From the NCBI RefSeq assembly GCF_033115175.1, contig NC_084835.1:29097858-29161857 (forward strand): 64,000 nucleotides of DNA. Reading direction: 5' to 3'. The notes beneath the pieces were generated by a model. That model was not told the DNA's origin. It saw only the letters and a list, made by a program, of their open reading frames with translations, and made no database searches. Made by a program: the position numbers and the translations under genes. The DNA is from Lepus europaeus (Eukaryota > Chordata > Mammalia > Lagomorpha > Leporidae). Shown piece by piece: positions 20,331 through 32,255 of the stretch (positions are counted from its first letter, which is position 1; each line of letters opens with the position of its first letter).

Positions 20331-23300
20331 ACATTGAGGTACTCATGGTTTTTCCTCTTTGATCACTTTGTTTCCTACCTGCACAGCCTAAGATCCAGCT
20401 CGCAACAGCTTTATCTTCCTGTATCTTGGTCTTTTGCTTACAAACAGCAGCCTTTCATTACTGTTTAGGAACATGACTCTTTTTTATAACTGCTCGTTCA
20501 CTCAACAAATTATAGTGTTCCCATTCAAAACCAGGCGCTTCCTGAAGATATGAGTCCTCCTCCTCCTTCACCTGGGGGAAGATTAAATCAAATGCCAAAG
20601 GAATTCGACCTACTAGTCCTTGACTAGTGAAGATTAGAAGGCACCCCTTCCCTCCACACCCTTTACTTCTACTTCCCTGAAAATTGTCATAATATGTCAC
20701 CTGTTAAAGAATAAAGCACTCTATTGATATTTGCCAGAAAATGTACATAATTAATATATATTTCTGATATAAATGGTGTCCCTTAAGACGAAACCCTTGT
20801 TCAGTATACCACCTACACAACCATATATGGTAGTCCTATGGGGGAAAAAAAATCATACAGTCCTAGGTAAAGTGCACTGATGTCAGCAGCTGTTACAGAC
20901 TTCATCTAGTTTTCTGTGTGACCTTGGAATTGTTGACTGACCTCACCTTATCATGCTTGAGTATTAGTTATTTTTGGCAACCAAGCATTACTATCAGTTG
21001 AACATGAATGACCACCAAACCTCACAACCTTCCAACTGAAAATAAATTTCATATTAAATCTGTCCAAAAGGGAGATTTTTCTTAAACATGCATCAATAAA
21101 TAAGGATGCAGAAAATATTGCATGCAATCAGTACTATAAACTTGATGAAATCCAAGCTCTATTACTTCTCAAGTACACTGACCACAGCTTGCATGAAAGG
21201 TAGACTCAAAGAAAATACGTCAATCATCCAGAGTCAAGTTTGTGTCACTCTGAGTCAGAATGCACCACTGATTGAACAGCCTCATTTAAGTCCATGTTTC
21301 AGGATCCAGGCCCAATTGAACAGGTCCCTGGCATAATTAAAAATTAAGGAGTCATCTCTATTATGGTTCAATCAATTCATGTATATTGACTACCCCAGTG
21401 TCACCAGTCAGAGACTGTTCCTAATAATCATCATGCTAATGGACAAACCACTCATTTTACCAAGGAAAACTCACTTCTAGCATTCCTTATGCAAATCCCC
21501 ATGGCCTATGGCATGGAAAGAGGAACCAAGGAGAGACAAAGGACTTTCTGATGGGAATGTTAGCTCACTGACCCTGGAGTGTGACTTCTTATTGAGAGAA
21601 CTGGCTTTCTGAGCATGCCACAGATGAAAGTGCATACTTAATAACCCACTGCCTAACACATATGGTAAAGTATAGGCATCGTCACCATGAGACCATCACC
21701 TAACTTGCCTTGCTATTGCCTCATCCATCTCATTAAGTATCTGTCACATGCCTACTATGATAGAAGCCAGCTATTTTATCCTGAAGAACAAAAGTCTAGA
21801 TCTTAGACATCAAATAAGCATAATTGCTTTTTATAAATACAATGGTAGGAGCTGTGTTGAGTACTATCTCAAAAAAGAATCCTAACTCAGCCAAACAAGA
21901 CATGTAGGGTTGCTAGTAACTTTGACCATGGTACAAAATGGAAAATGGCCATACACACTTAGTGAGATCCTCACACTGGACAGGTTAAAATGAAAAGAAG
22001 CCAATCTTATCAATCTTCCCAGATGTTTTAAGTAAAGCAGACTAATTAACTGTAAGATCCATTAGAAAAAGAATCTTAGAACACTGTGCCAATTTGAGGT
22101 ATCATAACTACCAGAAGTGGCTGCCAATGTACGCGGAAAGATAGAATCAGATGCCCATCTTCAGGGACTCAAACACATGAGAGATGAAAGGAAGATGAAA
22201 AGAGAAGCGAAAGCACCAGCAAGTCTTTCTTAAGGCAATTTCCCGCGAGGAAAGGTCAGCACATACGAGGCGATGCCAACCATGACTTCCATTTAGTGCC
22301 CTGCAAATCCAAGAAAGGATTTAGTGAGCCGGAGCCCTTGCTATGCTCAGCACAGCACACACATTCTGCCATTAAGCCACCAGCACTTTGGACTTGGGCA
22401 CAAGTGATCTAAATCAAAGCTCAGTGGCACAAGTATCCCCACTTCAGTGCAAGCCTCCTTTGAGAGCCGGAGCAGTGTTTCACAGATGAATGCCGGAACC
22501 ACCAATGCTGCTGTAACACAGCACTTGCATTCCTAAAAAGCACTGTACTTCACAAAATCATGCAATGAGAACCACAGGGCTTATGGCATTGGGTACACAG
22601 TCAAAACCTTCATCAGTGACAAGATAAAATAAAAAGGGAGGAGCCTCATAAAAATGGTAGCTTTTTTTTACACATCAAATAGTTGAAAAATACTTAAATA
22701 TATTACAATGAACATGACAATTTACCTAGAAAATAGTCAAAGTTCTTGTCAGAGAAACAGATTCAGAATAGTTCCATCTTGTAAGTTGTTACAAGGTGGT
22801 GGAACATTAGCTAAAATCAGACAGAAAGTTGTAACACCGGATGTGGGCACGTGCCTCACAATGCCTGTGGTGGGCTGAGATGGCCGGAGGACATTTCAGG
22901 TGTGTGCATGCATGAGGTTTGTATACTTCTATACACCTCTGTTCAGAGGGGATGCAGCATTCTGTGTTGTCTCCTGGACAAAACTGAGCACATCCAAATG
23001 AAAAATTTGTGTTATCTCAAATTGTTCCCTAATGAATTCTGCACACAGCAACAATTTCCAACTCAGACAAGTGTGTATAGCAGAACTAACTCTATAAAAG
23101 TCTAGACTGGAACACAAAAGGGCTAATTAATAATATCACTTATTGAGAATTACTAAGGCCTTATGCAAATTACCTTAATTGAGCACTACAGCTGATCAAA
23201 GGCTGAGATTTAAAAAGGAGATGAAAGGCTATGAAATGAAAACTTTGTCTCAAATATGTCTTCTTTTTTACCTTAGCATACCAGCTACCATACAGTTGTG

Positions 23301-23845
23301 CTGTAGCCATGCAGAGATAGACAAAATACTCCGTGACTACAGCAATACAGACATGTTCCCAAGGAGAGCAAACAGTGAACGGATCTGGGGAACTGAGGCT
23401 AGAGATTACCTAAAGCCCCCCTTGAGGAGAGCTGGTTTAGCTCTGCATATGGCCAATGCCAAAACCTACCCCCCGACCACTGCCACTGTTGCCAGGTGTT
23501 GCCAGTTGTGGATCAGCAAGAGCATCCCAAAGCCCTAGGAGAATTTCAATCACACCATGCGGGACACATCTCCAACAGCGGCATCAAGTGGTAACAAGAG
23601 GTAACTGCAGACAGGGACCGCACTGGACTGGCAGGAAGCTTAACTAGCATTTCCAGAATATCAAGCAGTCAACCAGGCCAACATGTTTTCAAGTCCCAAA
23701 CCAAATCCTGTGGGTCAGAGTATTTAGCTCAGAATAACATGACAAACTTCTATTGATATGACTTCGGTAAGTAAACTTGCTCCTAATACAAGAGTAGCCA
23801 TCAGTTAACACTTTAGAGAAAACTGCAAACTCCTGGGCTCAGGTT
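20331..23845. other. Long unassigned stretch
   Basis: About 3.5 kb in which I recognise no gene or confident repeat. Weak MIR- or L2-like words occur near 20905, 21740 and 23130 but are too decayed to place. The longest + strand frame in the second half (23179-23538) has no domain. Part may be conserved non-coding sequence, which I cannot test here. Confidence 0.4.
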
Positions 23846-23992
23846 GGAAGGCTGGCCTAGATTTGTATACTGGAGACATCACTTCGCAGCGGCGTCACAT
23901 GGGGAAAATCATTTAACTTCTCAAAACCCCACTGTTCCATCTGTGATAAGACAGTGGGCCTAACAGGGTTGTTGGGAGGTTCAACTAAACAT
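23846..23992 (+). repeat. MIR SINE, cut by an LTR insertion
   Basis: 'ggggaaaatcatttaacttc', 'tcaaaaccccactgttccat', 'ctgtgataagacagtgggcc' and 'aacagggttgttgggaggtt' follow the MIR core and 3' part in order. The element stops where the LTR starts. Confidence 0.65.
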
Positions 23993-24308
23993 AGACTGAA
24001 TATTGTGTCTCCTCGAATTCATTTGTTGAAACTCAGTCCCCAATGCAATGGTATTAGGAGGTGAGGCCTTTGGGAGTTGGTTGCACCATAAGGGCGGTGC
24101 CCCCATTAATGAAATCAGTGCCCTCATAAAAGAAATCGCAGAGGAAGTCCCTGTCCCTTCCACCATTTGAGGTTGAGGAAGCAGGCCCTCACAAAACAGT
24201 AAGTCTGCTGGCACCTTGACCTCAGGCTGCAAGGCTTCAGAGAAGTAGATTCCTGTTGCTTATGAACCACCCTGCCTGTGGTTTTTGTTACAGCAGCCTG
24301 CACAGTCC
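23993..24308 (+). mobile_element. ERVL-MaLR-type solo LTR (MST/MLT1-like)
   Basis: Diagnostic words in order: 'tgaatattgtgtctcctcga', 'attcatttgttgaaactcag', 'caatgcaatggtattaggag', 'gtgaggcctttgggagttgg', 'ccttccaccatttgaggttg', 'gcaccttgacctcaggctgc' and 'tgttgcttatgaaccaccct', ending 'gttacagcagcctgcac'. This is a non-coding long terminal repeat of the MaLR group with no internal region on either side. The usual AATAAA-type signal near the 3' end is degraded. Confidence 0.8.
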
Positions 24309-25210
24309 ACGATGGAGAAGATACTTCTGCCCCAGCTCCATCCATCACTGTCGTCACTTCTTTAGCCACAAGGACTGCATACAGAGAGGAGCCCCAACCC
24401 CACCTGCATAGGGTTGACGTCAGAACTCTATACACTGTAAGACAATGGATGAAGCCCTTCCCCTGGGGTGGAAGGGGATAAGAACTCTCACCAGTATAAA
24501 AACAGTCATTTTTAGAAAAGCAATCCAATCCGTGTCCATCGTGCTCGCCTTCTGAAAAGCTTGACTCTACCTCCTCAACTCTAAGGAAACCAAGTGCCAC
24601 CAAAACACAGACAGCCAATTCCAAAATGACTCAAAGAACCGAGGGAATCAGAGAAAATGCGTTAGCTACAGTCTTGTGAAAATGTTAAAGCAGCAATTAT
24701 GGCCTATTCAGTCATATCCTGTCCCCTGCAATATGAAAAATAAAGCACCATTAGGAGACCAAGGGGCTATGGCTGGCCATGAAGCAGATCCAGTATTACT
24801 CATTCTGACCAAGATGACCATTTTCAGTTGTACATTTTTTTTAACATGAAAGGGTACAGAGACTTTAACTCAGTATTTCCAAGATATGATATAGACTTTC
24901 CCTTTTTCAGGTTGCTGTAAATTACATATTAAATTTAAGAGAATAAACTCAGACCAAAATAAATAAAATTTCTCCCCTGGAGAAGAGCATTACCCACGGT
25001 AGGAAGCCCACCCTGTTCCACTACTGGCAGCAGCACTTTTTCATTTTGCACAGGGGATGCCCCTTTACCCCGCTCGGGTCAACTGACTCTTACCTGGGAC
25101 TCGGCCAATCTTACCTCACTCCTCCCCAGAGTGATTGGCTCAAGGATAGGCCCAAGATCCAATCAAAGTCAAGGAAACCCAGGGGCAGGCCTCTGGTTAA
25201 GATTACCTGA
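24309..25210. other. Unassigned stretch
   Basis: No gene or repeat recognised. The antisense frame 24124-24624 (166 codons) begins inside the LTR and continues into this stretch; it has no domain and is best read as chance. Confidence 0.4.
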
Positions 25211-25495
25211 GGTTAAGGTTCTGGTAGGGATGCCTGCATCCCATACCAGAGTACCTGGATTCAACTTCTCTCCCAATTTCAATTCCTCTCCTAGTGTATA
25301 CCCTGAGAGGTAGTGATGAAGGCTCAAATAGCTCGGTTCCAGCCATCCATGGAGGGGAGACCTGGACTGAGTTACCCTCTCCTGGCTTCTGGCCACTGTG
25401 GGCATTTGGGGAGGGAACCAAATGTGAGCTTGTTCTCTCTCTCCCAACCTCTTCCCCTCCCTCCTTCCCTCTAAGAAATATATTTTTAAAACACT
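25211..25495 (+). repeat. CSINE, old subfamily, decayed
   Basis: 'gatgcctgcatcccatacca' followed by 'gagtacctggatt', then 'ggagacctggactgagttac', 'gcatttggggagggaaccaa' and a CT-rich end. Age is shown by many changes in the head and a short tail. Confidence 0.75.
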
Positions 25496-26180
25496 AAAGT
25501 ATCATTTTAAAAACATGTCAGCAAGACCTAATATGAACTTGGTCAGTATTTTTGGGACAGAGGCACAAAGTCTTTCCCTCAGGCCATAGGAACCAAACAG
25601 AAAATTAGGTTTCTGCAGCCATTTTGCCACCAGGGGAGGACATCCCTGTGAGAGCTGACCGCTGAGATGAGGAGACAATTTCCTTCCACTGTTAAATGTG
25701 TAGATCTATCTATACCTCCAGCACAGTCTCATGGAGCAGAGTGCCACCAAATGCATGCTTTGCTGACACACAATCCTTGCCCAGCCCACCTCCACCAGGT
25801 AGAGTTTCCCCTCTCATGCGTCTTTACAATTCTTCCCCACTTGTCCAAAAATCTAAAGATCCCTAAAACCGAGGTTCCACTCTCAGAAGGCCCTGCTGAC
25901 TGCTCCTGCCCCTAGCTACTGTTCCTGCCCCTGAGCTGCCAAGTACTGACCGCTGTGGCCACTGCCCTCCAAGGTCACTTCCAGAAGGCAGGTGGCATGC
26001 TCATTGTTGATCCTCAACTACAGCGGGAACCTGCTGAGGGTCCAGGAAGCCCCTCGCAGAGAGCTCAGTTCTTGGTTAGAAAGGCGGTCTCAGGAAGTCT
26101 TTAACTGACCAGGAAGTTGATAAACAGGAGTTTTCAGATCCCCACGATTGATACTTTAGAAATAGGAATATTTTCTTTTC
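25496..26180. other. Unassigned stretch
   Basis: No gene or repeat recognised. A + strand frame at 25667-25915 has no domain. The middle is C-rich. Confidence 0.4.
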
Positions 26181-26197
26181 ACAGAATTAAAGCAATG

Positions 26198-26490
26198 TGG
26201 GCTGGTGCCGCTGTTCACTAGGCTAATCCTCCGCCTGTGGCGCCGGCACCCCGGGTTCTAGTCCCGGTTGCTCCTCTTTCAGTCCAGCTCTCTGCTGTGG
26301 CCCAGGAAGGCAGTGGAGGATAGCCCAAGTGCTTAGGCCCTGCACCCACATGGGAGATCAGGAGGGAGCACCTGGCTCTTGGCTTTGAATCGGTGCAGCA
26401 CACCGGCCGTAGCAGCCATTTTGGGGGGTGAACCAATGGAAGAAAGACCTTTCTCTCTCTCTAACTCTGCCTGTCAAAAAAAAAAAAAAA
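26198..26490 (+). repeat. CSINE with perfect target-site duplication
   Basis: 'gggctggtgccgctgttcac', 'ccgggttctagtcccggttg', body 'atagcccaagtgcttaggcc', then a shortened CT-rich part and A15. The flanking repeat 'agaattaaagcaatg' is exact at 26183-26197 and 26491-26505. Confidence 0.93.
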
Positions 26491-26505
26491 AGAATTAAAG
26501 CAATG

Positions 26506-26784
26506 CATTGTACTATGTGAATTAATGGTAAAACTAGTATTCAAACAGTACTTTATACTTTGTCTGTGTGGGTGCAAACTGTTGAAATCTTTACTTAGTA
26601 TATACTAAGTTGATCTTCTATATATAAAGATAATTGAAAATGAATCTTAATGAAGAATGGGATGGGAGAGGGAGTAGGAGATGGGACGGTGTGCGGGTGG
26701 GAGGGTGGTATGGGGGGAAAAACTGCTATAATCCAAAAGTTGTACTTTCGAAATTGATGTTTATTAAATAAAAGTTTAAAAGAA
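26506..26784 (+). mobile_element. 5'-truncated L1, 3' UTR only
   Basis: About 280 bp of rabbit-type L1 3' UTR: 'gtgggtgcaaactgttgaaa', 'ttgatcttctatatataaag', 'ataattgaaaatgaatctta', the G-rich 'ggtgggagggtggtatgggg', then 'ttgtactttcgaaattgatg' and 'ttattaaataaaa'. The direct repeat 'agaattaaagcaat' is at 26491-26504 and 26785-26798. It shares its left repeat with the right repeat of the neighbouring CSINE. Confidence 0.9.
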
Positions 26785-26863
26785 AGAATTAAAGCAATCA
26801 GAGCAATCAACTTCCATTGTAGATTTCACCTTCTTTATTGTTTTGAACAAGAACAGCCACCCA

Positions 26864-27179
26864 CCCACAGAGGCTGGCTCTGTGGTTTAGTGGGTGAGGC
26901 CACTGCCTGCAGTGCTGGCATCCCATACAGGCATTGGTTCAAGCTCTGGCTGCTTCACTTCCGATCCAGCTCTCTGATATGGACTGGGAAAGCAGTAGAA
27001 GATGGACCAACTCCTTGGGCCCCTGCACTGGCTTTGGCAACTCGTAAGAAGCCCTGGCTTTGGATCAGTGCAGCTCCAGCTGTTGCACCAACTGGGGAGT
27101 GAACCAGCGGATGGAAGACCCCTCTCTCTCTCTCTCTCTCTGATTTTTCAAATAAATAAATAAATCTTTAATAATAAAA
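26864..27179 (+). repeat. CSINE with 15-bp target-site duplication
   Basis: The head 'aggctggctctgtggtttag' differs from the young type, so this is an intermediate subfamily. The CT run is (CT)9-like and the tail is 'aaataaataaataaatcttt'. The repeat 'aagaacagccaccca' is perfect at 26849-26863 and 27180-27194. Confidence 0.93.
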
Positions 27180-27342
27180 AAGAACAGCCACCCAGCAATG
27201 CCAACCATAATAAACAGGGAATACTCACGAGTGCTCATGGCACAAACATTCATTATAATAAGATTGTATTTCATCTTCACTGCAAATTAATGAGATCGCC
27301 CCTCCTTATTAATCCTATTTTGTAAATAAGAAAACTAAGACT

Positions 27343-27674
27343 CAGGGTGGCTCTGTGGTATAGTGGGTTAAGCTGTTACCTGCGGCACTGGCATCCCATA
27401 GGGGCAGCAATTTAAATCCCAGCTACTCCACTTCCAATCCAGCTACCCTGCTAATGCACCTGAGAAAGCAGTGGAGGATGGCCCAAGTCATAGGCCCTGC
27501 ACCCACATGGGAGACTGGGATGAAGCTCCTGGCTCTTGGCATGGTGTGGCCGGCCCTGGTCATTGCTGCCATTTGGAGAATGGATTAGTGAATGGAAGAC
27601 TTCTCTCTCTCTGCTTCTGCCTCTCTCCCTCTCTGTAACTCCACCTTTCAAATCAATCAGTCTTTAAAAAAAAT
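27343..27674 (+). repeat. CSINE, intermediate subfamily
   Basis: It starts 'gggtggctctgtggtatagt' and has 'gaggatggcccaagtcatag', a CT-rich run and the tail 'caaatcaatcagtctttaaa'. Flanks 'aagactcagg' and 'aggactcatg' are an imperfect duplication. Confidence 0.88.
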
Positions 27675-29954
27675 CAGGACTCATGAGATTTGACCTGATT
27701 TGTGTAAGGCCACAAGATTAACATGTTAACACGCAAACAAACAGATCCTACCCCAACTCTGCACTGCACCGGCCTCACAAAATCACAACCTCTCCACCAA
27801 ATATGCAGCTGTGATTGGATCCCTGGACGTCATAGTCAATGTGTCTCACTAAAGGTTTGCTCATGTGTCTCTCAACTGCCGAGGCTGATATGCTGTTGAT
27901 TTTTGCTAGTTAAGATTAATTTATTTTTCAAAATGCTTTGAAAATGGTAGAGAGCTAAGCTAATTGTAAAATGATTACCATGAAAGGGCTGCATAAATAA
28001 GTGTAAATAGACTGTAATATAGACAGACATTTCACTGATATAAAATTCATTACTTCCCCCAAATACTGCACCAGAAAGTCTAACATATTAATATTAACAC
28101 AAGGTCTAACTGATAAAGATTAGAAGCCTCCTTTAGAAATAAAATCAAATAGATGCCTGATAAAACCAGGTTTTCTGCTCCCTGAAAAGATGAGTCCTGA
28201 GATTGTGGGAACAGAAGAACCCCATTAACTAAGGAGTGAATGGAATCAGCACTGGGGAGCAGCAGCCAGTTCCGACGCCAGTTATGCAACAGCTGGTGCA
28301 CCTCTGTGGCTGTGGCCGGCTCAGATGCACTCGCCTGGTCTTGGTGAGAGTCTCGAGGCCTGGCAGCTCAGAGTCTGCAGCTTAGATTTAGAATTCCACA
28401 TCTCCAAGCATAGCCCAGGGGAGCCACACACATAAACACTTGGCTTCAGAGACTCCAGCAACAACTGCGAAGTAGAACATGTTTATTTTGCTTTCACCAT
28501 TCCTTAAAGAAAAAGAAGGAAAGAGACACACATAGGCACAGACACACATACACCAAAGCTTCCCGGTCTCTGCCAGCATACCAGTGTGCTGCCCTGGAGC
28601 GAGTGAAGCTGGAAGGTGACAGTGCCACACGCACCTGCGAGGGCACAAAGAGGAGAAGGGATCACCGGAGCAAGGCCGAGTCCAGCATTCAGAGGTGGCC
28701 TCGAGAGTCAAGCCCACCATCTCGAGGAGCGTGCACCAGTGACCTGTCCAGCACTGAGGGTAATGACTATTTTTAACTGCTGCTGTACATGCTGGCTAGA
28801 ACCTCACTTCTGTATCACCCGGGAGTCCTTTGCTTAGGAAGCATGTTCAGTATTCAGCCAAGAGGAGGTGGCTCCAGTGACTGCTCACTGTCTTCCAGCT
28901 GTCAGCGTGCGCAGCACCTCACCCCCTGACCATCCACCCCGCACACCATCGACAGCATCCATTGGTCAGAGATCTCTTCAAGCAAGGGAAGGACCCACCA
29001 GATAACCACTTGGTCCATGGACTGAAGAAGAGGTGCAGTGGCCGAGGAGTGTCTTGGCAATCACAGACACAGCCATGCTATAGAATCTCAGATTCAGCTC
29101 TAGCACAAATGTCTACTACAGCAATCCTATCTCTGGGCCACCCCACCCAAAACTTCCACACACTGAATCCCCACAGACGTTTCCCAACACAGCTCTCTGA
29201 CCTTACCTTCAAATGGGTATGGGTATTCATAAAAAAAAAAAAATCAGTTTGCAAAAATTGGCAAACATATGCAAACCTTATGTTATGTGGAGAAGCCAAG
29301 AAGGACACTTAGAAAAATGGGAAGTGATCTCCAGGCAAAAGGATCATGGGTGACTTCTGCTTCCTTTTATAGAGCTTTTCTTTAGTTTGGTTTCCCCTCA
29401 AACTTGGCTTCACATTTGCAATCTTAAAAATAAGCTCTTTACTGAGGGAATGTCATGGTGATGATAATGAAATATATGGGTTAGGAACATTTATTCATAA
29501 GCAATTAACATAATTTACATAAACACATACATGTGTAGAAAAATGGAAGTCCACAGAATCTATGGACAAGCCAACCAATTATGCTTCAGAAGGGTCAGGG
29601 ATGGGGAAGCAGTTTGAGGATCCAGGCCACACAAACCACTGAGGCCATCAGCCATTTGCAGCTCTTGGGTCCTGCAGCTCTGCGGTAAATACCGGGGAAG
29701 CAAAATACTGGACTACGCTGGCCCACCGGCCAGATCTTTTCACTGTTGGGGGGCGGGGGGGTGTCACTTTAACTGACAGTCTTACCCTGACTACCTGGCT
29801 AAGGATGTGAAGGTCCCCAAAGCCAAGTTCAGTGCTAATAGTGAAAGAAAGGGTTGTAGAAGCAACGCAGCACAAACAACCGGCATCCTCCATAACAAAG
29901 ACGGGAACAACTACGTGCTCTAGAAAAGCAGCTAAACATGCACTTGACATAGAA
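27675..29954. other. Long unassigned stretch
   Basis: No gene recognised. The AT-rich part 27880-28150 has no repeat signature and is a candidate conserved non-coding block (inference only). 28280-28780 is GC-richer with a few CpGs. A G-run (GGGGGGCGGGGGGG-type) lies near 29750. Short frames have no domains. Confidence 0.4.
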
Positions 29955-30090
29955 GGACGCACTCAATTACAAGAGGCTGAATCTAGGATTATTCCTATAT
30001 TGCAGTTAAGGAAACAGGTTGAAAAAGATTACATTGCTTACTCATGTAACACAGGTGAGTAAAACTGTTGGGATTAACCACTCAAGTTCC
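29955..30090 (-). repeat. MIR SINE, antisense, core part
   Basis: 'attattcctatattgcagtt', 'aaggaaacaggttg', 'acattgcttactcatgtaac' and 'acaggtgagtaaaactg' follow the reverse complement of the MIR core ('attttacagatgaggaaact'). Confidence 0.55.
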
Positions 30091-32087
30091 ACCCTCACTC
30101 ACTGTATTTACAGCCCTACAAAACCTCCTCACCACTGCCCTGCCTTGCTATCCCCTATCTGTGCTCTAGGCTGGAATGTCAAAGAGAACGAGCTCAGTCA
30201 AACCCCTCAGCCCACTGAGCCTCACTGAATGGCTACCCAGGCAGGGCAGAGATAACGCCCTTCGGTTCAGCAAGGGTTAAACACAGCCACATTCAGAGCA
30301 GCAGCATATTGGAAAAGCACAAAGAAAAAGACCCGGGAATGAGACCAGATTTCATCTCCATTCTGTTATCAGAAAGAGAAGTGGGGCCAAGATATGGGAT
30401 TGCCGGAGTCCACAAAAACCCTAAACACATTTCTCTAAGTGCTTCCCCTTCTGGATCTGGCCTGGCCGTATTTCACAGAAAGACAATCTGTCTGTTTCTA
30501 ATCCACTTATATTTAATTTATTAAAACATTTCAGGCCAGAGTTATTTGAGTCCCAAAAAAGCATTATGGGACTATTTTATAAGACTTTTAAAAATCTATT
30601 TCCTTTGAACAAAGAAGTCCTATTTTGCCTCTAGTCGTTTAACTGAAACCTCAAAAAAAGTCAAATTGCTTCTAAATTCAGAACCAAAGATGCTTAAGTC
30701 CATTCGAACTCTATAAACACTCTTCTCTCAGGCACCTTAAACAGACTGGCGCTGTCACGCCACAACTGGAACTTATCTGACCCCCTCAACGCTGACCCAA
30801 CAAAGAGGGAAGAGAAATGCTCTAAACAAGGGGTATTCAAGCGGGAAGACAGAACCGGCCACTTGCTCAGTGCGTGGCCTCCAGTGATTCCTCACCCCTC
30901 TCTGGGCTTCAGCATCCTTCTGTTTATATAGAGACTGTTTATGTCCCTAATCCTTATGGATGTCCAAGAACCAAAGCCCTGACCAAACACAAAGGATTAT
31001 TTCCATTATCATCACCCTTCCTAATTCTACAAGTGGAAATCATTAAACGGCTATGGCCACCAGATTAGCTTAAACGGAAATGAATTTTCCCAATTCATCA
31101 CAAAGGCTGGCCGTGCCAAAAAGAGGCTGGCCATGCCAGAAGAGCTCAGGATACGGAAGTCAGAGAAGTCAGATTCTCAGGGTGTAGTCCCCGTGCCCAC
31201 CACTGTGGTATCGGGTGCAGGAGAGAACCTGTGCTGGTATCTTCAAGACTCTAAAACAGTCACGGCATAAATCGTAAGCAAATGATCCAAATAAATCTGA
31301 CTCTGGCCCCTCAAGCCCTGTAATGAATATCTGCGTAAGGCACAGCTTGCACAAAACCTGTCCTTGAATGTGATCATGATGTAATTTTTATTACAGGCTC
31401 AAACAGGGAAGGTTAACAATAGAGCAAATGTGAAGGCAAAGAACCTAATTTAGGTGAAGCATTAACTTGCTCAACTTTCAGACCACAGCAGAAAATAGGA
31501 CGGTTAATTTCACATCTTTGTAAGAAGTAATACATGGAACCATAATGATTTCAAAATGAACTAGCAAATGAAGAATTAAGTCTTCCAAAAACTCAGAAAT
31601 GATTTGCTCATTTTATTAAAAATGTATAGCAACATATATTATTCATTGACTCAAGTGACATACTTTGCCTGTCGGGAGAAGTGAACTGTGAGAATTACAT
31701 TTGTTTCCTCGTGTATTCTATGGGACGATGCCAAAATGCAAGCTCGGGGGCAGGAAACTGAACATCCATAGCAGATTTTCCACATGTCACTGTGAGTCGA
31801 AAGCAGCTCCCCAAAGAGGCAATGTCTGCTCCCGGGGATCACTAAGGGCAACAGCAATGCTGGGGGATTTTTATTAGAAAGATTCTCCTTCACTGACTTT
31901 TCCGAAATGTTCTTCCTTTCCACTGACATGGAACGGAGATCAGCTGGTGAGGGCTAGAGCAGGCGGGGATATTTTAAAGTGTTGGAATATGGATAAGCGA
32001 ATATAAACCAGGAACCTCTTCCTGCAGCCGTCTCAGACAGGTAAGAGAAAATGCCCCCTGGCCAACCACTGCTCTGAAGCAGGGTGA
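30091..32087. other. Long unassigned stretch
   Basis: About 2 kb without recognised gene or repeat. A small near-duplicate lies at 31107-31142 ('ggctggccgtgcca' and 'ggctggccatgcca'). Confidence 0.4.
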
Positions 32088-32255
32088 GCAAGCTTTTTCT
32101 CAAAAGGCTGGAGAGCAGGTACTTTAGACTTTATGGGTCAAGAGGCAAATAGAGGATATCAGAGTCAATAAACACTTCACATGTAGAAACCCAGGCCATA
32201 TGAAAGCAAGCACAGGGCGGATTTGGCCCACTGGCCACAATGTGCCAAGCCCAAA
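32088..32255 (+). mobile_element. hAT-type (Charlie/MER) non-autonomous fragment
   Basis: 'gtgagcaagctttttctcaa', 'gtactttagactttatgggt' and, near the end, 'gggcggatttggcccactgg' 'ccacaatgtgcca' correspond to both ends of a well-known mammalian hAT MER whose termini read 'gcaaactttttct' and 'ggatttggcccg'. The middle is partly replaced. A second copy, in the opposite sense, is at 56495-56815. Confidence 0.65.

Noticed and set aside
24124-24624. 166-codon minus-strand frame
   Set aside because: Starts in a non-coding LTR, no domain, no supporting context.
31107-31142. Tandem repeat 'ggctggccgtgcca'
   Set aside because: Only two imperfect copies; too small to call.
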